Part shown: one piece after another, positions 14,126 through 25,894 of the stretch
How the letters are laid out: each line of letters begins with the position of its first letter
How positions within the stretch are numbered: the stretch's first letter is position 1
Source: Polytrichum commune
Lineage: Eukaryota > Streptophyta > Polytrichopsida > Polytrichales > Polytrichaceae
Assembly (NCBI GenBank): GCA_950295325.1
Contig: OX485809.1
Coordinates: 16,740,001-16,804,000 of the forward strand
Length of the DNA: 64,000 nucleotides
Direction of reading: 5' to 3'
Program-made: the position numbers and the translations under genes
Notes under the pieces: model-generated
Seen by the model: the letters and a program-made list of their open reading frames with translations, nothing else
Told to the model about the DNA's origin: nothing
Database searches by the model: none

Positions 14126-14243
14126 GTGTCACAGCCATACTAAAACTACTACTAGATCCTATGAGAACTCTAAACTTAAGCACCTTTGGACCACAATAAT
14201 ACTTGGATGGGTGACCTCCCAGGAAATCCCGGTGCTACATCCA
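14126..14243 (+). pseudogene. 5S rRNA-derived pseudogene (possibly the head of a 5S-type SINE)
   Basis: The stretch aligns nearly without gaps to the whole length of plant 5S rRNA. The internal promoter C box is preserved (GGATGGGTGACCTCC, then CAGGAAATCC). The A-box region reads ACTTAAGCACC, where the gene has AGTTAAGCGTG. GATCCTATGAGAACTC corresponds to GATCCCATCAGAACTC. Substitutions elsewhere, especially in the 5' third, mean it is not a working gene. It is a lone copy, not a tandem 5S unit. It could be a retroposed 5S copy or a SINE3-like head; I could not find a shared tail. Confidence 0.8.
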
Positions 14244-14396
14244 TTTTGTTTCTTGCCATAAGTGATACATGGCCACAATATGGCATACGGAGAGACAATG
14301 CATACCTAGGTAGGTGTTAGGTTCAAAATGGTGAAATACTAGTTGATTCAAAGTGATGCAAGTAGAGATATTGGTTGACAAAGGAGTTCGGTTGTA

Positions 14397-16122
14397 CAGT
14401 AGGGTCCAAAAATATTTCAAATTTTGGATGTACTCCCAGTTTTGTGCTTCAAAACTAGTTGCATTCAATTGCATGTAGCTACCTCATTATACATTCTTTT
14501 TTCACCAAATCAATTGCAACTTGTGAAGCCATTAGTGGTCTTTAGTCACCACCACTTAATCATGAGCACATGTCAAAAATTTAAAGATTTGGTTGTAATT
14601 AGAAATTTGTGTTATCAAGAGCTCAAACATGCAACTTCCCTTTTGGAGCTCGTGGCGTCACGTCGTTGTTTTGATGGCATGTATTCATTGCAAGGTTTAG
14701 TGTATAGAGTTCAAGATTACAATGTGGAGTGTCATTGCAATGGAGATTGGCTTGCACATATGAGATATGGTGGCTTGAAGTTGTTTTGGAGGTAGTTTGG
14801 CAAGCAACATTGGAGTTGCCTTTGTTGTTATGTTGGTGATTGAATCTATTGATTTTTAGATTGTGCATTGGGTCATTGAGAGGTACCATGCCATACAAAA
14901 TCTTGAGTGATGAAGAAAGGGGTTGCATTGTGGGAATGTGTGAGGGTAGAATGAATGAAGAGTTTAGACATTGCATTTGTATTGAATGTTTCACGGTCAA
15001 TTGTTTCTACTATCTTGACAAATTGGAAGGTCCGAGGGAGTATAGAATCTTTGAAACCCTGATGTGGTAGGCATTGGAAGTTGAGTGATAGTGATGCTAG
15101 AATGTTGGCACATTATGTTAGAGATGATAGAAGACAATCATTGTCGAAATTATCAAGCCTATTGAATGTGAGTCGTAACACAACAGAGTCGTACTTACAT
15201 GACTTGGGTTTTAGAAATTGCATTGCACCAAAAGAACCATATTTTAGTAAGAAGCACAAATCAGATAGGCTTAAGTTTGCCCGTGCTCATGAAGGCTTGA
15301 GTTGTGAAGATTGGAGCAATGTGATTTGGTCAAATGAGTCATCATTTGAAATTGGTAAAAATTCAAGGCAAATTAGAGTGTGGCGAAGACCATACGAAAG
15401 ATATGCATGGGATTGCATAGCTCGAGTCTTTAGGAGTGGCCATACTTTGGTGATGGTTTGGGGTGCATTTATTGGCTTTGATAAATGTCCTCTTGTTACT
15501 ATGCCTCCAAACAAAAGAACAACAAGAGATTTTGTAACCATTGTTTAAGAGGTAGCATTAAGTGGATTTTACTTTTTACATGATCACTTTGAACAATTGA
15601 AACTCATGGAAGATGGTGCTCCACTCCACCGTAGATCAATTACGTTGCAATGGAGACAAGCTCATGCTTTGGTGAAACTAATTTGGTGTGCAAACTCTTC
15701 ATATTTGAATCCCATAGAAAATTTATGGAAGATTGTCAAAGATTTGTTACGACATCGTCCTAGACCCAAAATAAAGGAGGAAATGGCACAAACCATTCAA
15801 TTAACATGGGATACAATATCTTTGGAGCAACTCCAAACTTTGATTAGAACTATGCTTCTTAGAATGCAAGCAGTTATTTTAGCAAGAGGTGGTAGCACTA
15901 GATGATAGATACTATATTATGATAATTTTTTTTAAATTATGATTTTCTACTGTTGTAATGCAAATTTTTCATATTGTCAAAGTAGACTTTTTTATCTTTC
16001 CATCACAATTTACAGTTTGTGAATTGATAAATTTTTTAGCATGCAAGAGGTTTTCAAAGTTTGTAGTTTTCATTCTCATTCAACTCCAAGTCAAAAATTC
16101 GGAATATTTTTGGACTCTACTG
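14397..16122 (+). mobile_element. Tc1-type DNA transposon, 1726 bp, TIRs and TA duplication
   Basis: The ends are inverted repeats starting CAGTAGGGTCCAAAAATATT (left) and CAGTAGAGTCCAAAAATATT (right, inverted), about 29 bp with three mismatches. A TA dinucleotide flanks each side (14395-14396 and 16123-16124). The CAGT start, the TA target and the length fit Tc1 elements. A single decayed transposase lies inside. Confidence 0.92.
14888..15905 (+). pseudogene. Tc1-like transposase, DD34E class, inactivated
   Basis: The N-terminal helix-turn-helix part starts MPYKILSDEERGCIVGM at 14888. The frame shifts between about 15040 and 15066, after which GRHWKLSDSDARML continues in another frame. The catalytic core has WSNVIWSNESSF (15318-15353), RVWRRPYERY, MVWGAF, EDGAPLHRR and SSYLNPIENLW. 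An in-frame TAA at 15546-15548 splits the core, but the frame is unchanged on both sides. The first catalytic aspartate is replaced by Asn (codon 15333-15335). The second (15612-15614) and the Glu (15717-15719) are present with 34 residues between them, the DD34E spacing of Tc1. With a frameshift, a stop and a lost Asp it cannot work. Confidence 0.9.
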
Positions 16123-16702
16123 TACAAAACTCCACAAATTTCAAAGTTAACACAAGAACGTTATAATGATACCCTAAACCCTAAACTAACTCGATTCTTC
16201 AAATCCACATTGCCATATTTTGCATACTCCAATTTTCATTCTTTCATATCCTCAGATGAAACATTAAGATGCACAAATTCAAAGTTCTTCTCACCATTAT
16301 CCTTCATGCAATACCCAATCATGCCCAAGAAAGTATGCAACCCCTCATCTCTCAATTACTTGCAAGGCACCACACTCCCAATTAGAGGAATTTGATCCCA
16401 CCCAAGAGCAATCATGATTTTTTGCTAAGAAAAAGACTGCTAAAATTCTCCTTCACATCCAACTAGAAGTGCTTGTAAGTCAAAGCACCTCCCCTCTCAA
16501 ATTAACACGCCTCCAAGAGAATGCTCTTCTATAAATCTCCTCATGTTTGCCAATAATCTTATGTCAGTATCTACCCAACCAACCGCAATGGCAACATGAC
16601 CCTAAAAATACTTGAGGGTAGAATGCATGCACTCATGTGCATGAGCATGAGCTGCATTCCTCATCATGGGAACCATGTTTAGAAAACAAATAAGTAACAA
16701 AA

Positions 16703-16705
<3 letters not shown>

Positions 16706-16767
<62 letters not shown>
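16706..16767. repeat. (GA)31 microsatellite
   Basis: Uninterrupted GA dinucleotides over 62 bp. Confidence 0.97.
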
Positions 16768-16769
<2 letters not shown>

Positions 16770-17487
16770 TCAATTCTACAATCTCCCAACTAAACAAAAC
16801 CACAAACGAAGGAAATCTTGAATGCCAAAGTAGTTTGTGTACATGCTTCAAGGATGGAATGTTGTGCTGCAAAACGACACTAATAGCCAGTGCTCCCGAC
16901 CACAAAGCCCGCCACCTTCCAAATCCATGGCAGGCTGCAACTAGCCACTTGTCCAAAGACCACCTTTACTCTTGCAGAACTAATCAACCCCTATTTCCAA
17001 CCAATGAGGGCATTAATTGATACAAAATGTTTGTCATTGTGACTTCAGCTAATGGGCATTAAAACATGTTACTTATTAGCGACATGAACGAGGTTCCTTT
17101 GTCCATGATTGACCATGTAGGGTAGCAAATTGAAGAATGGCTCAAGGAAATGCCTGCAAAAAGCTACAAGGCCAAGTAAATTGCACATGTCATTTTCGTC
17201 AAATAGAAAAATGGAAGTTCAGTTGAGTATTGCCTTGAATGAAAGGATCATTAAGAATATATGCATGTTGCCACGGCTTTGAATGAACACCGCGGGGGAG
17301 GGGGGGGGGGGTTTAGGGTATGGCTTGTACATTTTGTTGTGGGTCTCTTCAAATTTCTTACGCCTTTCAAGTTGTGTACCTATTGCACAATCCACATTTG
17401 CAACTTTGATGAAAAGAAACTTTAGAGAATAAATGAACACTCATGTGATCAAATATATTGATCACATATTGGTGTCCCAATAAAATT

Positions 17488-17491
<4 letters not shown>

Positions 17492-17523
<32 letters not shown>
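17492..17523 (+). repeat. A32 tract preceded by AATAAA
   Basis: A run of 32 A follows AATAAAATTATTT, with the hexamer at 17479-17484. This looks like a retroposed poly(A) tail. I found no convincing target duplication (CTAAGGAATGC after it, against CAAGGAAATGC near 17144), so the origin is unproven. Confidence 0.6.
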
Positions 17524-17526
<3 letters not shown>

Positions 17527-19468
17527 AAGGAATGCACCAAACAAACGCTTGGAATGTTTATGTCAAAAGCTAAAGGAATACAAGTGTTGTGCAAATGGAA
17601 GGAAACATGGATTTGGATAGCTTGAAATGAAGCTATTGGGACATGCCTTGACTCAAGGTGGGGCGACACCATATGTCTACAAGATGGAGGCAAGCACAAT
17701 TTGGGAGAAGTCCAACCCAAAAGAAACCAAGGTTTTTCTTTCGGCTAGCATATCATTATCAACTTCTCATTCATAACTTCCCCAAAACCTCCAAGTCCTT
17801 TGAAAGCTTAGAGACAAACCTCCTCTTTGTTAGTGTCAAATTCTCCCCAAGTCGGAGAAACCTTTTGAGGTGCAACTTTAATTTGATTTTGTTTACAATG
17901 CACATGCAAGAGTAGCACCTGATTCTTGCAATGTTGTGGCAATTGCCAAGCATAAGGGTTTGTCACGCTATATATAGGACAACACCAAGGAGGTGTGCCA
18001 AAGATTCACATTGATTCCCTAGGGCTAGGGGTTGTCTAGGAGGTTGTGTCAAGGCAAAGTGTGAGGCAACTAAGTGCAAATTGCCATGGTGATTGGAGTT
18101 CTTGTCTAATTTGGATGAATAAGTTTCTTATTTAATAAATAATATGAAGGTTTTTCCAATGATATGTTGGACTTGGAAAACGGATAAGCTATGAGCATGG
18201 AAAAACCAACAAAAATGTGACCAAGAAGATGATGCATTAAAAAACGTATGTTTTGAATGTCCATGGAGCGAGTCTTCATAGCACGTACCACCCCACATAA
18301 ATGTAAATAGGGATATGTATTAAAACATTGGAGTACGATGTACGTACATAAGGTGAAGGTATTAGTTTGCTTAGTGGATACAATTGACAAGGCTATGAGG
18401 AGTATTAAGGTAGAATTAGGTCTACAAATGGAGCCTAAGGTTTAAAGGCAATATTAACATTAGGTTAGTTGGTTTCATTTAACACACATTCTCATCCTTT
18501 ATTTTCCATCTAGTCAATATCCACTCTCCACCCCTAAATGCTTGCCATCACTGTCATGTTAAGGTTAATCATGGTACTTCCAAGCTTCACTTGAGACTTA
18601 AGGTTGCTTAAGGTTTAATGAGACTGGAGCTTGTGTCATCCCTTGTAGCTTGGCATTTGGTTTTCTTAGGTGTTACCCACTGTTCAATCTGAAGTTTCTT
18701 GAAGCTTAGGAGGGTTGAGTACTAGGACTCCTAGAGTGGAGTTTAGTTTTACATGTAAATGTAATATTTGCATTTAGAGCTTCATTGACGTATAATGTAG
18801 GAATCACATCCTATGGAGAGAAAGATTTTTTAATGATTTTTATTCTTCTAATCATTGTCATTCTTCTACACATTATCTGATTGAGAACCAGACTACATAG
18901 TTTGTAAATTTCTTTTTGAATGTCATTATTTTGATCATCATTATCATCTTCACTCATTTTCCTCACAAACCAGTGCATTAGGATGTGGGCACTAAAGGGT
19001 GCACATAGGTTTGCAATATGATGATAAAAGGCTTTTTTGTCACTATTTTTTTTTACCATTTCCTCAAGACATCCATGTTCACGATTTGTGACCAAAGCAC
19101 CAACAGCTGTTTAATTGCTTCTGCCTTGACTAGACACGAACACACACAGGATGCTCACAGGTCAATACAGTTTTCCCTTTATACATTCTCTATCAGAGGA
19201 CCTTTGTTATCTAGAATGACAGACACCACAGCAGTTTATCCGCTCTTGTACCCTGAGGCTCTTTGCAAATCCAACCAATGCCATGTATTGAGTTCCAGAA
19301 AGATTCAAAAAAGCAGTATGGCACGGACATTTGAATAAATAGAGCATGATATTACAGAGTGAATTTGCATGACCAATGATTCATGTTTCCGAATCCTCAT
19401 TCCCTCTACTTGGGTTTTATTCTTTTTACAAATCCAACGAGACTGTTGAAATGTATAGCTCCCGAGTG

Positions 19469-22094
19469 TCAACTCACTCGTCGATCAAAGTGGAGCTTAG
19501 GAAGTGGCTTCATCTGCACACTTTCTGGATCAGACTCAAGGATGAGAGGATCATAGCCGACACGTTTCGAGCCACTCAGCTTTGCCACCAATGCAAATGC
19601 CAAAACTGAAAACAATGCCACACAGATAACATGACAGTTGAATGCCAAGTCCATAAGTGCCACTGCCCGAACCCTTGCTACTTCTACATCACAAATTGTA
19701 GAGCCATCAATTCCAGTGGGAAGGTCAAGTCTGTAATGGCATCCTTGTGGGATGTACTCCTCCACATAAAGGAAGAGTCCAATCTGGAAGAGCCAAGTGC
19801 CTTGCAAAATAATCGCCATGCACAGCACTACATCCACCAGAAACAATTTCGGTCGTAGTGCAAGGATGCCTGTCATGTACACAATTCCCCCGTCAAAATG
19901 CTTCCTGGTACTCTCAGAGTCAATCTAGCACCAGAAATCTGACAACCTTGCGAGAACCAATCAAGCAAAAGAAACATCATGCTCTGTTAAACTACTCTTA
20001 TCAAGATTGCTTGCGAGAACCAGCACCCATAGTCTAAAATAAGTACCACACAAATCTTGCATTTTATAGCCTAATCAAGAAACAGATAGGTTTTGGCTAC
20101 ATAAAACCTTGTTCACCCTTTGTCTTCCCCCTCAATTGCTGGAATGTTTTGTGAATTTCAAAAAAGAAAATGGTTTTACACTTGGATTCAGTAAATCCAG
20201 ACTCTTGCCTATTCACTAAATGTTAAATACATCCATGTGCAAGATATAAGCATCAAAATATGCTTGAAAGGCATCTGTTCTCTACCCACATTGCAAACCT
20301 TTCACAACAATGCTTTAATCAGCTAAACTTCCTTTTGCATGAATTTTTCATTAATACATTCTCCATGCCGCACTTCTTGCAATGACAAAGCTGATGAGCT
20401 CAGTTGGAAAAGTAGAATACTGGAAAGCTCAATTTGAGAGGATTTAAACTATCTGATTCATGTTGCTAAGCTACTTCTGCATCCCTTAATAGCATGCCCA
20501 TCATAATCCAACTATCAATGGAACGAAATTAACTTCAGTCAATGTATATTGAACGATTCACATACTGTTGGTAGGGAGAGTGCCAACTATCTTTGGGTCT
20601 TCAATTTGGTGGACTTTGAACGGGTTGTGGAGGTTATATTTTTTATCCCAAACTATAGGGTATAAGGTAATTAGAAAGAGAACTTAGACTTCGATACCCA
20701 GCTGATTATGTTCAATGGTGTGTAGGTGATACCATAATATTTGCAACAGTGAATGTGCAAATATCAAGTGAGTATCAATATTGGCATTGAATAATGTGAT
20801 ACCATCCAAGTCAGGTATATAATACCCACAGACATAACCATATTGATACCCAGATTATCCTAATATCCGCACAACAACATTGCTATGAACCATTATAGTT
20901 CATGTGCCTAGTACCTACTGATGAATTTTGAACCCTATATAAACCAGAGACATAGCGACTTCAGATTTCCTTACCTGAATTTACTGAGAACACGGCAGTG
21001 GCACCCAGCTGATCAAGGCATTAAAATTATTGGAAAATGTCCAATGTATAGTGAAGCATTTAATTTTACAAAGGTATACGTGCACATATCAAGTGGGTAT
21101 CAATATTGGTATTGAAGGATATGATACCCAGTTAGGTCGGGTATTTCATACCTATACATGATACCCTAATAGATACCCGACCTGATCCTCCTATAAACCA
21201 TTGTAGTTCGGTTGCCTACTCATGTATTTTCAACCCATAATCAACCTGGCGATCATAGAGACTTCATATTTCCTTCCCATGGTGCATGTGCAAGTATCAA
21301 TCTCGGCATTGAGAAATGTGATACCCGCCGGGCCCAGCATTTATACCCATACCCTTACTGATACCCGGGTTGATCCTCATACCCGAACAAATTTGCTATG
21401 AACCATTGTAGATCGTCTGCCTACTGAATTTTAAACCCTACATAAACCTGGTAACGATAGAGACTTCAGATTTCCTTGCCTGCCTTCACAAAAAACTAAG
21501 TGGTCATCCATCCATACCCTCCCAGAAAAACCTAACAAATCTCTGGAAAAAAAAGAAACGTAGCAAAAGGGAAAGGAATCTCGTACCAGCACTAACTGCA
21601 CACAACCCTGCAATGTATGCAAGCAAGAGGTTGCATTGACTCTCCAGCCCCGTATTCCGAGCTGCCTGATGCGCCACCGAAATCCACTCCAACGCAAACG
21701 CCAAGCTCGCGAACAAAAACGAAGTGTCAACGGGCAACGGCAACACTGCCGTGGTCTCGCTCAGCAGCACAATCGCCGCATACATCCAGAACATAACCAA
21801 CGTCGTGGAATGCTCGAAGCTCGTCACCCTGTTCTTAGGGATGACTCCATCCACCAAGGGTCGAAAGCTCGTGGACACTCCGAGCTCGTAGAAGACCGCC
21901 ACGGGAATGAATACCACCAAAAGGTACAGCTCAATGTGCTTAAGCCGTGATGGCAACCAGCTCACATAATGCCATGATTTGGCTACATACTCCCTCGGTG
22001 ACCTCACGTAGCTTGCGAATGACGAAAACAGATGCCATATCCCAACCAACACAAAAACCACCGAAGGTGCGATGTGCCCTACCAGTGTCCCCAT
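19469..22094 (-). CDS. TMEM45/DUF716 family multi-pass membrane protein, two exons
   Basis: Exon 1 is 22094-21587 and exon 2 is 19869-19469. The 1717-bp intron has donor GTACGA and acceptor ATGACAG, in phase, giving 302 residues. I chose the ATG at 22094 because the family typically begins MGTLVGH. The upstream in-frame extension lacks an ATG close by. About seven hydrophobic segments are visible: GTLVGHIAPSVVFVLVGIW, HIELYLLVVFIPVAVFYELG, STTLVMFWMYAAIVLL, FLFASLAFALEWISVA, LLLAYIAGLCAVSAGILAL (built across the splice), VDVVLCMAIILQGTWLFQIG and FNCHVICVALFSVLAFALVA. EHSTT, LQGTW and YIPQGCHY are family landmarks. The biochemical role is unknown; some plant members are linked to pathogen or stress responses. 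A minus-strand AATAAA at 19421-19416 may end the transcript. The family is fairly certain, the function not. Confidence 0.88.
20753..21486. repeat. Three degenerate ~205-bp repeats in the DUF716 intron
   Basis: Units start near 20753, 21076 and 21284. They share a TATCAA...GGCATTGA stretch, several GATACCC motifs, CTATGAACCATTRTAG, a CCTACTnATG...AACCC segment and GACTTCAGATTTCCTT. The first unit is separated from the second by about 90 bp of other sequence. The repeats account for nearly half the intron. No coding potential is seen. Confidence 0.75.
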
Positions 22095-24680
22095 CCTGAA
22101 TCCCTTTCCAACACTCTCAAACTCCAACCCCTAGAAATACCAAACCTCCATCCCCCTGTTAGACCTTTTGTTCCCTCCACTTCACCATCATCACCATCTC
22201 AAATTGCATTGTGCACAACCACGTTGTACATTTCACAATTTGCCACCATATATCCTACCACATCCTGTCCTCTGATAAAGCCACCATATTATGAACCCCC
22301 TCCCTCCCTAATTTTTGTGTAAATCTTTCTTTGTGATGCCTGCAAGACAGGAAAGTCAGATGTTAGTTTTGCATACGATTTGACATAGCCTACCACAACT
22401 GACACATCCAGCCTTGTGATGACGTTTCCATGTAAGTGAATGCAAGCACTGTGAGTAGGTAAGTACCTACCAGAGAGCTTCTTTCGAAGATTTCGAAGGA
22501 AGAGATTGTTGAGGGAGCAAATGAAGAAGAAGAAGAAGAAGCAGAAACCCTAAGTTCATGAGGAAGGCTTGAGTGAAGAAGAGTGCATTATTATGAGTGG
22601 ATTGCTCTGAATGGGTAGCCATAGCCCTCGGACCAAGACGAAGACCCACTCGTGCATTCTTTTTGACCAGCTGCCACACTGATAAGTTATTATTCCCCAA
22701 GTAATAATAAGGTAATAATAAGGTGTGAGTGTGTGTGTGGCACTAGTGTCATTTGGTGAGTGCACCTATTGTGGACACTTTTTGGGTTTTTGCATCATAT
22801 GTATATAGGGGTCGGATAACAAAATCATAAAGCACATGAGCACATCCAAATGATGAACACGAAAGTTGAGCTTCATCACCGATCGCTCATCCAAGGGCAT
22901 AAGGGTTATCATAATCTATCATGAACTTTCATCCACGGAGACGTGATGTCTTCAATGATTCTCATGTTCTCTTCATGAGTTCATTGGTCATGACTAATAA
23001 CCAGCTCGAGTAGGTGGTGACTCACTGCTCCCACGGCTTGCCTTGTACTCTTCTCTCTCTCTGATTATCCAGTTCATAACACTACTCAACAACTTTATGT
23101 TGCACCCTTGCTTGATTGAGAGCTTCAGATCAAAGAATAGAGATACGCTAACATCCCGACTTTGCCTTCAAGGTAGGTCCGATCCCTTGATTAAATTAAG
23201 CCAACAACAGTTGGTGTGGAGGCTACCCCTAGGCCGTGCCAACGTCAACCCTGTGTGTTGGCAGGTTGGTGGCTAAGTCACCACCAAGAAGAGCCAACAG
23301 GCACGGGCCTTTTACGCATCCAGCTATTGGTGTTACTCCCTTCAATGAGCTACAATGTTCATGTTGTATGGGCATCTCATAAATAAAGGGGGCATAATGA
23401 CTGCATGATATTTGACCCCACATAGCAGTGCAAAGTTGTTGAGTAATGATATGTTGTTGTTTATGAGGTCAAAATGAGCATTTTATGAAGTCTTGAATAA
23501 AAATTCATAATTGACCTGCATAAAATTTCTTCGAGATATGTACCGTTTCATGCTTGAATATGTAACTATAAGTTGTAAATCATTTATAGGTCACAATATA
23601 TGATAGGTGCATTGACCTTATTGTGGACACTCACAAACAAATTTAGGTCGTTGGACCACATTGGGAATTGTTACATCCCATTTGTAATAGCAAATCACGT
23701 AGCTTGTCGTTGCAAGTCTCGTTTTGTGATGCAAAAGTTTTAAGAGGTCAAAGTGAACATTCTATTTCTCTCTGAACGATCACATGCATAGACCATCATT
23801 ATTATGTTCACTTTTGATTCTATATTGGTGCACAACACCTTGACCCAACAAGACTATAAAGTTAGCAAGATGACCTTCAAGTCAAGCCCCAATGAAGAAG
23901 ACATGTTGGACTTTCATTGGCTTATGAGTGGGTTGAACCTAAGGCCTTGTGACACCAAAACTTAGGTTTTACCACTAGACCAATATTTTTGTGTTCACTA
24001 TTGAACCCATGATTATATCTATTTATTGATCGCATGGTTCAATCTCATCATAATGTGTGTATCTTTTTAGCATCCGCTCTTCAATCAATTTTTTACCAAA
24101 TACTACTCAAATACTTGTGTCTTGTTAAGAAAGGAAGCGACCACATAAGGAACAAACAATTGTGGACACTTCCAACTCATCTTGCAAGTTGGATAGTTAG
24201 ATCTCATAAGAAATTGTCTCATCCGGTTAGGAATTACAAATCATACACATTGTTAATTACGTTGTATATTCAAAGTTGAGATACAAAATTTGTAAGAGGT
24301 CGAAGTGAAAAAATCACACTTCCTTCAATGGTCACATAAGTCTTCCATGTTGTGTGAAAATTTAGAATATTGAATGGGTTGGGTATTTTTGGAAAATATT
24401 ACTTCAATCTCATTGTAAAACATGTATTTTCCACGTGAAGGGCTTGGCAGTAAAACCAAGCCTTGCAACTTCTATGAATGAGATAATTTCCTAGTATATC
24501 ATCATAGATTTTCATAATTTGAAACAAAACACCAAATCATGAAGGAACAAATGAAAATGTTGTGTCATATTTACATGCAACTTTTTCCCACTGGAAAAAA
24601 CATATGAAGGACAGTTCAAGTTTGCTAAAACCCCCAAGCCACTTCAAGTGCATTTGGGGGGGAGGTATATATGATTCCAT
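22095..24680. other. Intergenic, possible promoter of the DUF716 gene; no gene seen
   Basis: The first few hundred bases upstream of 22094 should contain the DUF716 promoter (minus strand). A GAA microsatellite lies at about 22525-22542. A stretch near 22770-23210 with a TATATAGGGG box might be a lone LTR, but I could not find its partner or target duplication. The rest is AT-rich without a gene. Confidence 0.4.
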
Positions 24681-25225
24681 GGGCCATGAGTTGTTCAACC
24701 ATGGACCATGAAGTCGTCCCAAGGCCCTATAAAATTTGTGATTGGATGTTAAATTCATCCCGGGCTCACTTCGGTTTACACCAAGGAAAAAATGTTCCCA
24801 AAAGACATATTTTAAGGCCTATATCATCCAATTACATGGTTCAGCGGGTTTTGCGGTGGGAGAGGCAAAAGAAGTGCTCTGGTGAAAAAGGTAGGGGCCC
24901 ATGGCAAAGAAATGTTGTTATAATAAAAATTTAAAATTGTGTTTTCGGAGAAGAGAAGATGAAGACAAAAGAAGACAAGAGATCGGTCAAACTTGATTAT
25001 TTTCCCAAAACTGCCTTTTTTGGACATATATTAATAAGAATCAGCTCATTCATTTTTTGGTGCATGGTCATGCCTCTCGGTCCACATTCAATTTACACCT
25101 ATCGAGAGGTCCAAAATCTTTGTAAATTGAATTCATAAGAAATCGGACCATGAAAGTTGGACCATGAAGTTGAAAAGGGCCATCTTCCATGGTCCGACTT
25201 CGTGGTCCATGGTGTAAACATGCCC
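24681..25225. mobile_element. Non-autonomous TIR element, copy 1 of a ~550-bp family
   Basis: The left part reads CAACCATGGACCATGAAGTC. The inverted right end is GGGCATGTTTACACCATGG, followed by ACCACGAAGTCGG. The interior matches the element at 53216-53772: AAAATTTGTGATTGG, TTTACACCAAGGA, TGGGAGAGGCAAAAG, and a GAAGATGAAGACAA stretch. No open frame is worth naming and no clear target duplication is seen. Confidence 0.65.
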
Positions 25226-25486
25226 TAACTATCATACATTTCGGGGGTTCAAATGTATGCCAACGGTACATATCTCGGTTTTAGATTGTGTGTTGGTTTT
25301 GGGCATGCCCTACTTAGGAGCTTGGTGCACACGAGAATCATGTCATGAGCGAGGTGTTTCAACCAAGCACGTGCCTCATGATCCATAGTAGCTTGTATGA
25401 TTGTCGAGCACTTGTGATCGCGCCCATTTCAATCAATTGATTGGGCATTATTGGGTAATCGAGCGTGAGAACAAATCTATTGACCC

Positions 25487-25850
25487 AGATAGATAGATAG
25501 AAACTCCAACCCCTTTCAAGCAAGGGGCCGGCGTGAATAAAGTGTCCATTCGTAATGCCAATGACCCGATGCCCACTGGACAAGGGGACATTGGGACAAA
25601 TACTACTCTCCCCTTTCGAGGATGGACACTATAGTGACATACTATACAAGTTCCTAGCTAGCCACTAGTGCCTTGAAGATACCGGACATGGTATCCCCCC
25701 AAAGGGCTTTGAGGTACCCATACAACAAGGTCCAAGGACCCCCCACCATAGTTGGGTAGACTAAGGTGGTGAGCACCATGCTGGCATGGGGAATAGAACC
25801 CACATCCTCCTCATTGGGGGTCATGAGCCCTAACCACCAAGCCAATGTTA
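25487..25850 (-). mobile_element. tRNA-derived SINE, long copy 1
   Basis: Read on the minus strand it starts with a tRNA-like head: TGGCTTGGTGGTTAGGG (A box) and GGGTTCTATTCCCC (B box). It ends with GGCCCCTTGCTTGAAAGGGG, then TTGGAGTTTC and (TATC)n. The body is almost identical to the copy at 59288-59662, for example GATACCATGTCCGGTATC and CTTCAAGGCACTAGTGGC. The 5' limit is uncertain and no clear target duplication was found. Confidence 0.85.
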
Positions 25851-25864
25851 CCATCAACGACCAA

Positions 25865-25894
25865 CCTAAACCCTAAACCCTAAACCCTAAACCC
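25865..25894. repeat. Interstitial telomere-type repeat, (CCCTAAA) x ~4
   Basis: About four CCCTAAA units in a row, the plant telomere heptamer in C-rich orientation. They lie about 15 bp from the tRNA-like end of the SINE and far from any chromosome end signal in this window. Confidence 0.92.

Larger units (their letters stand above)
16123..19468. other. Intergenic, no gene seen
   Basis: This stretch lies between the transposon and the DUF716 gene. It holds a GA microsatellite, a G-run near 17296-17310, a 32-A run and a short CCCTAAACCCTAAA near 16172. No open frame has a recognisable family motif. Confidence 0.6.

Noticed and set aside
22770-23210. Possible solo LTR with TATATAGGGG and a TTGGTGTGG sequence after it like a primer site
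   Set aside because: No second LTR, target duplication or internal coding region, and the primer-site match is weak.
24441-24465. Perfect 7-bp stem GGCTTGG/CCAAGCC
   Set aside because: Short hairpins of this size are expected by chance, and nothing around it suggests a function.
25654-25857. Minus-strand open frame nearly identical to one at 59457-59642
   Set aside because: Both are readings of the SINE body; the likeness reflects copy identity, not protein conservation.
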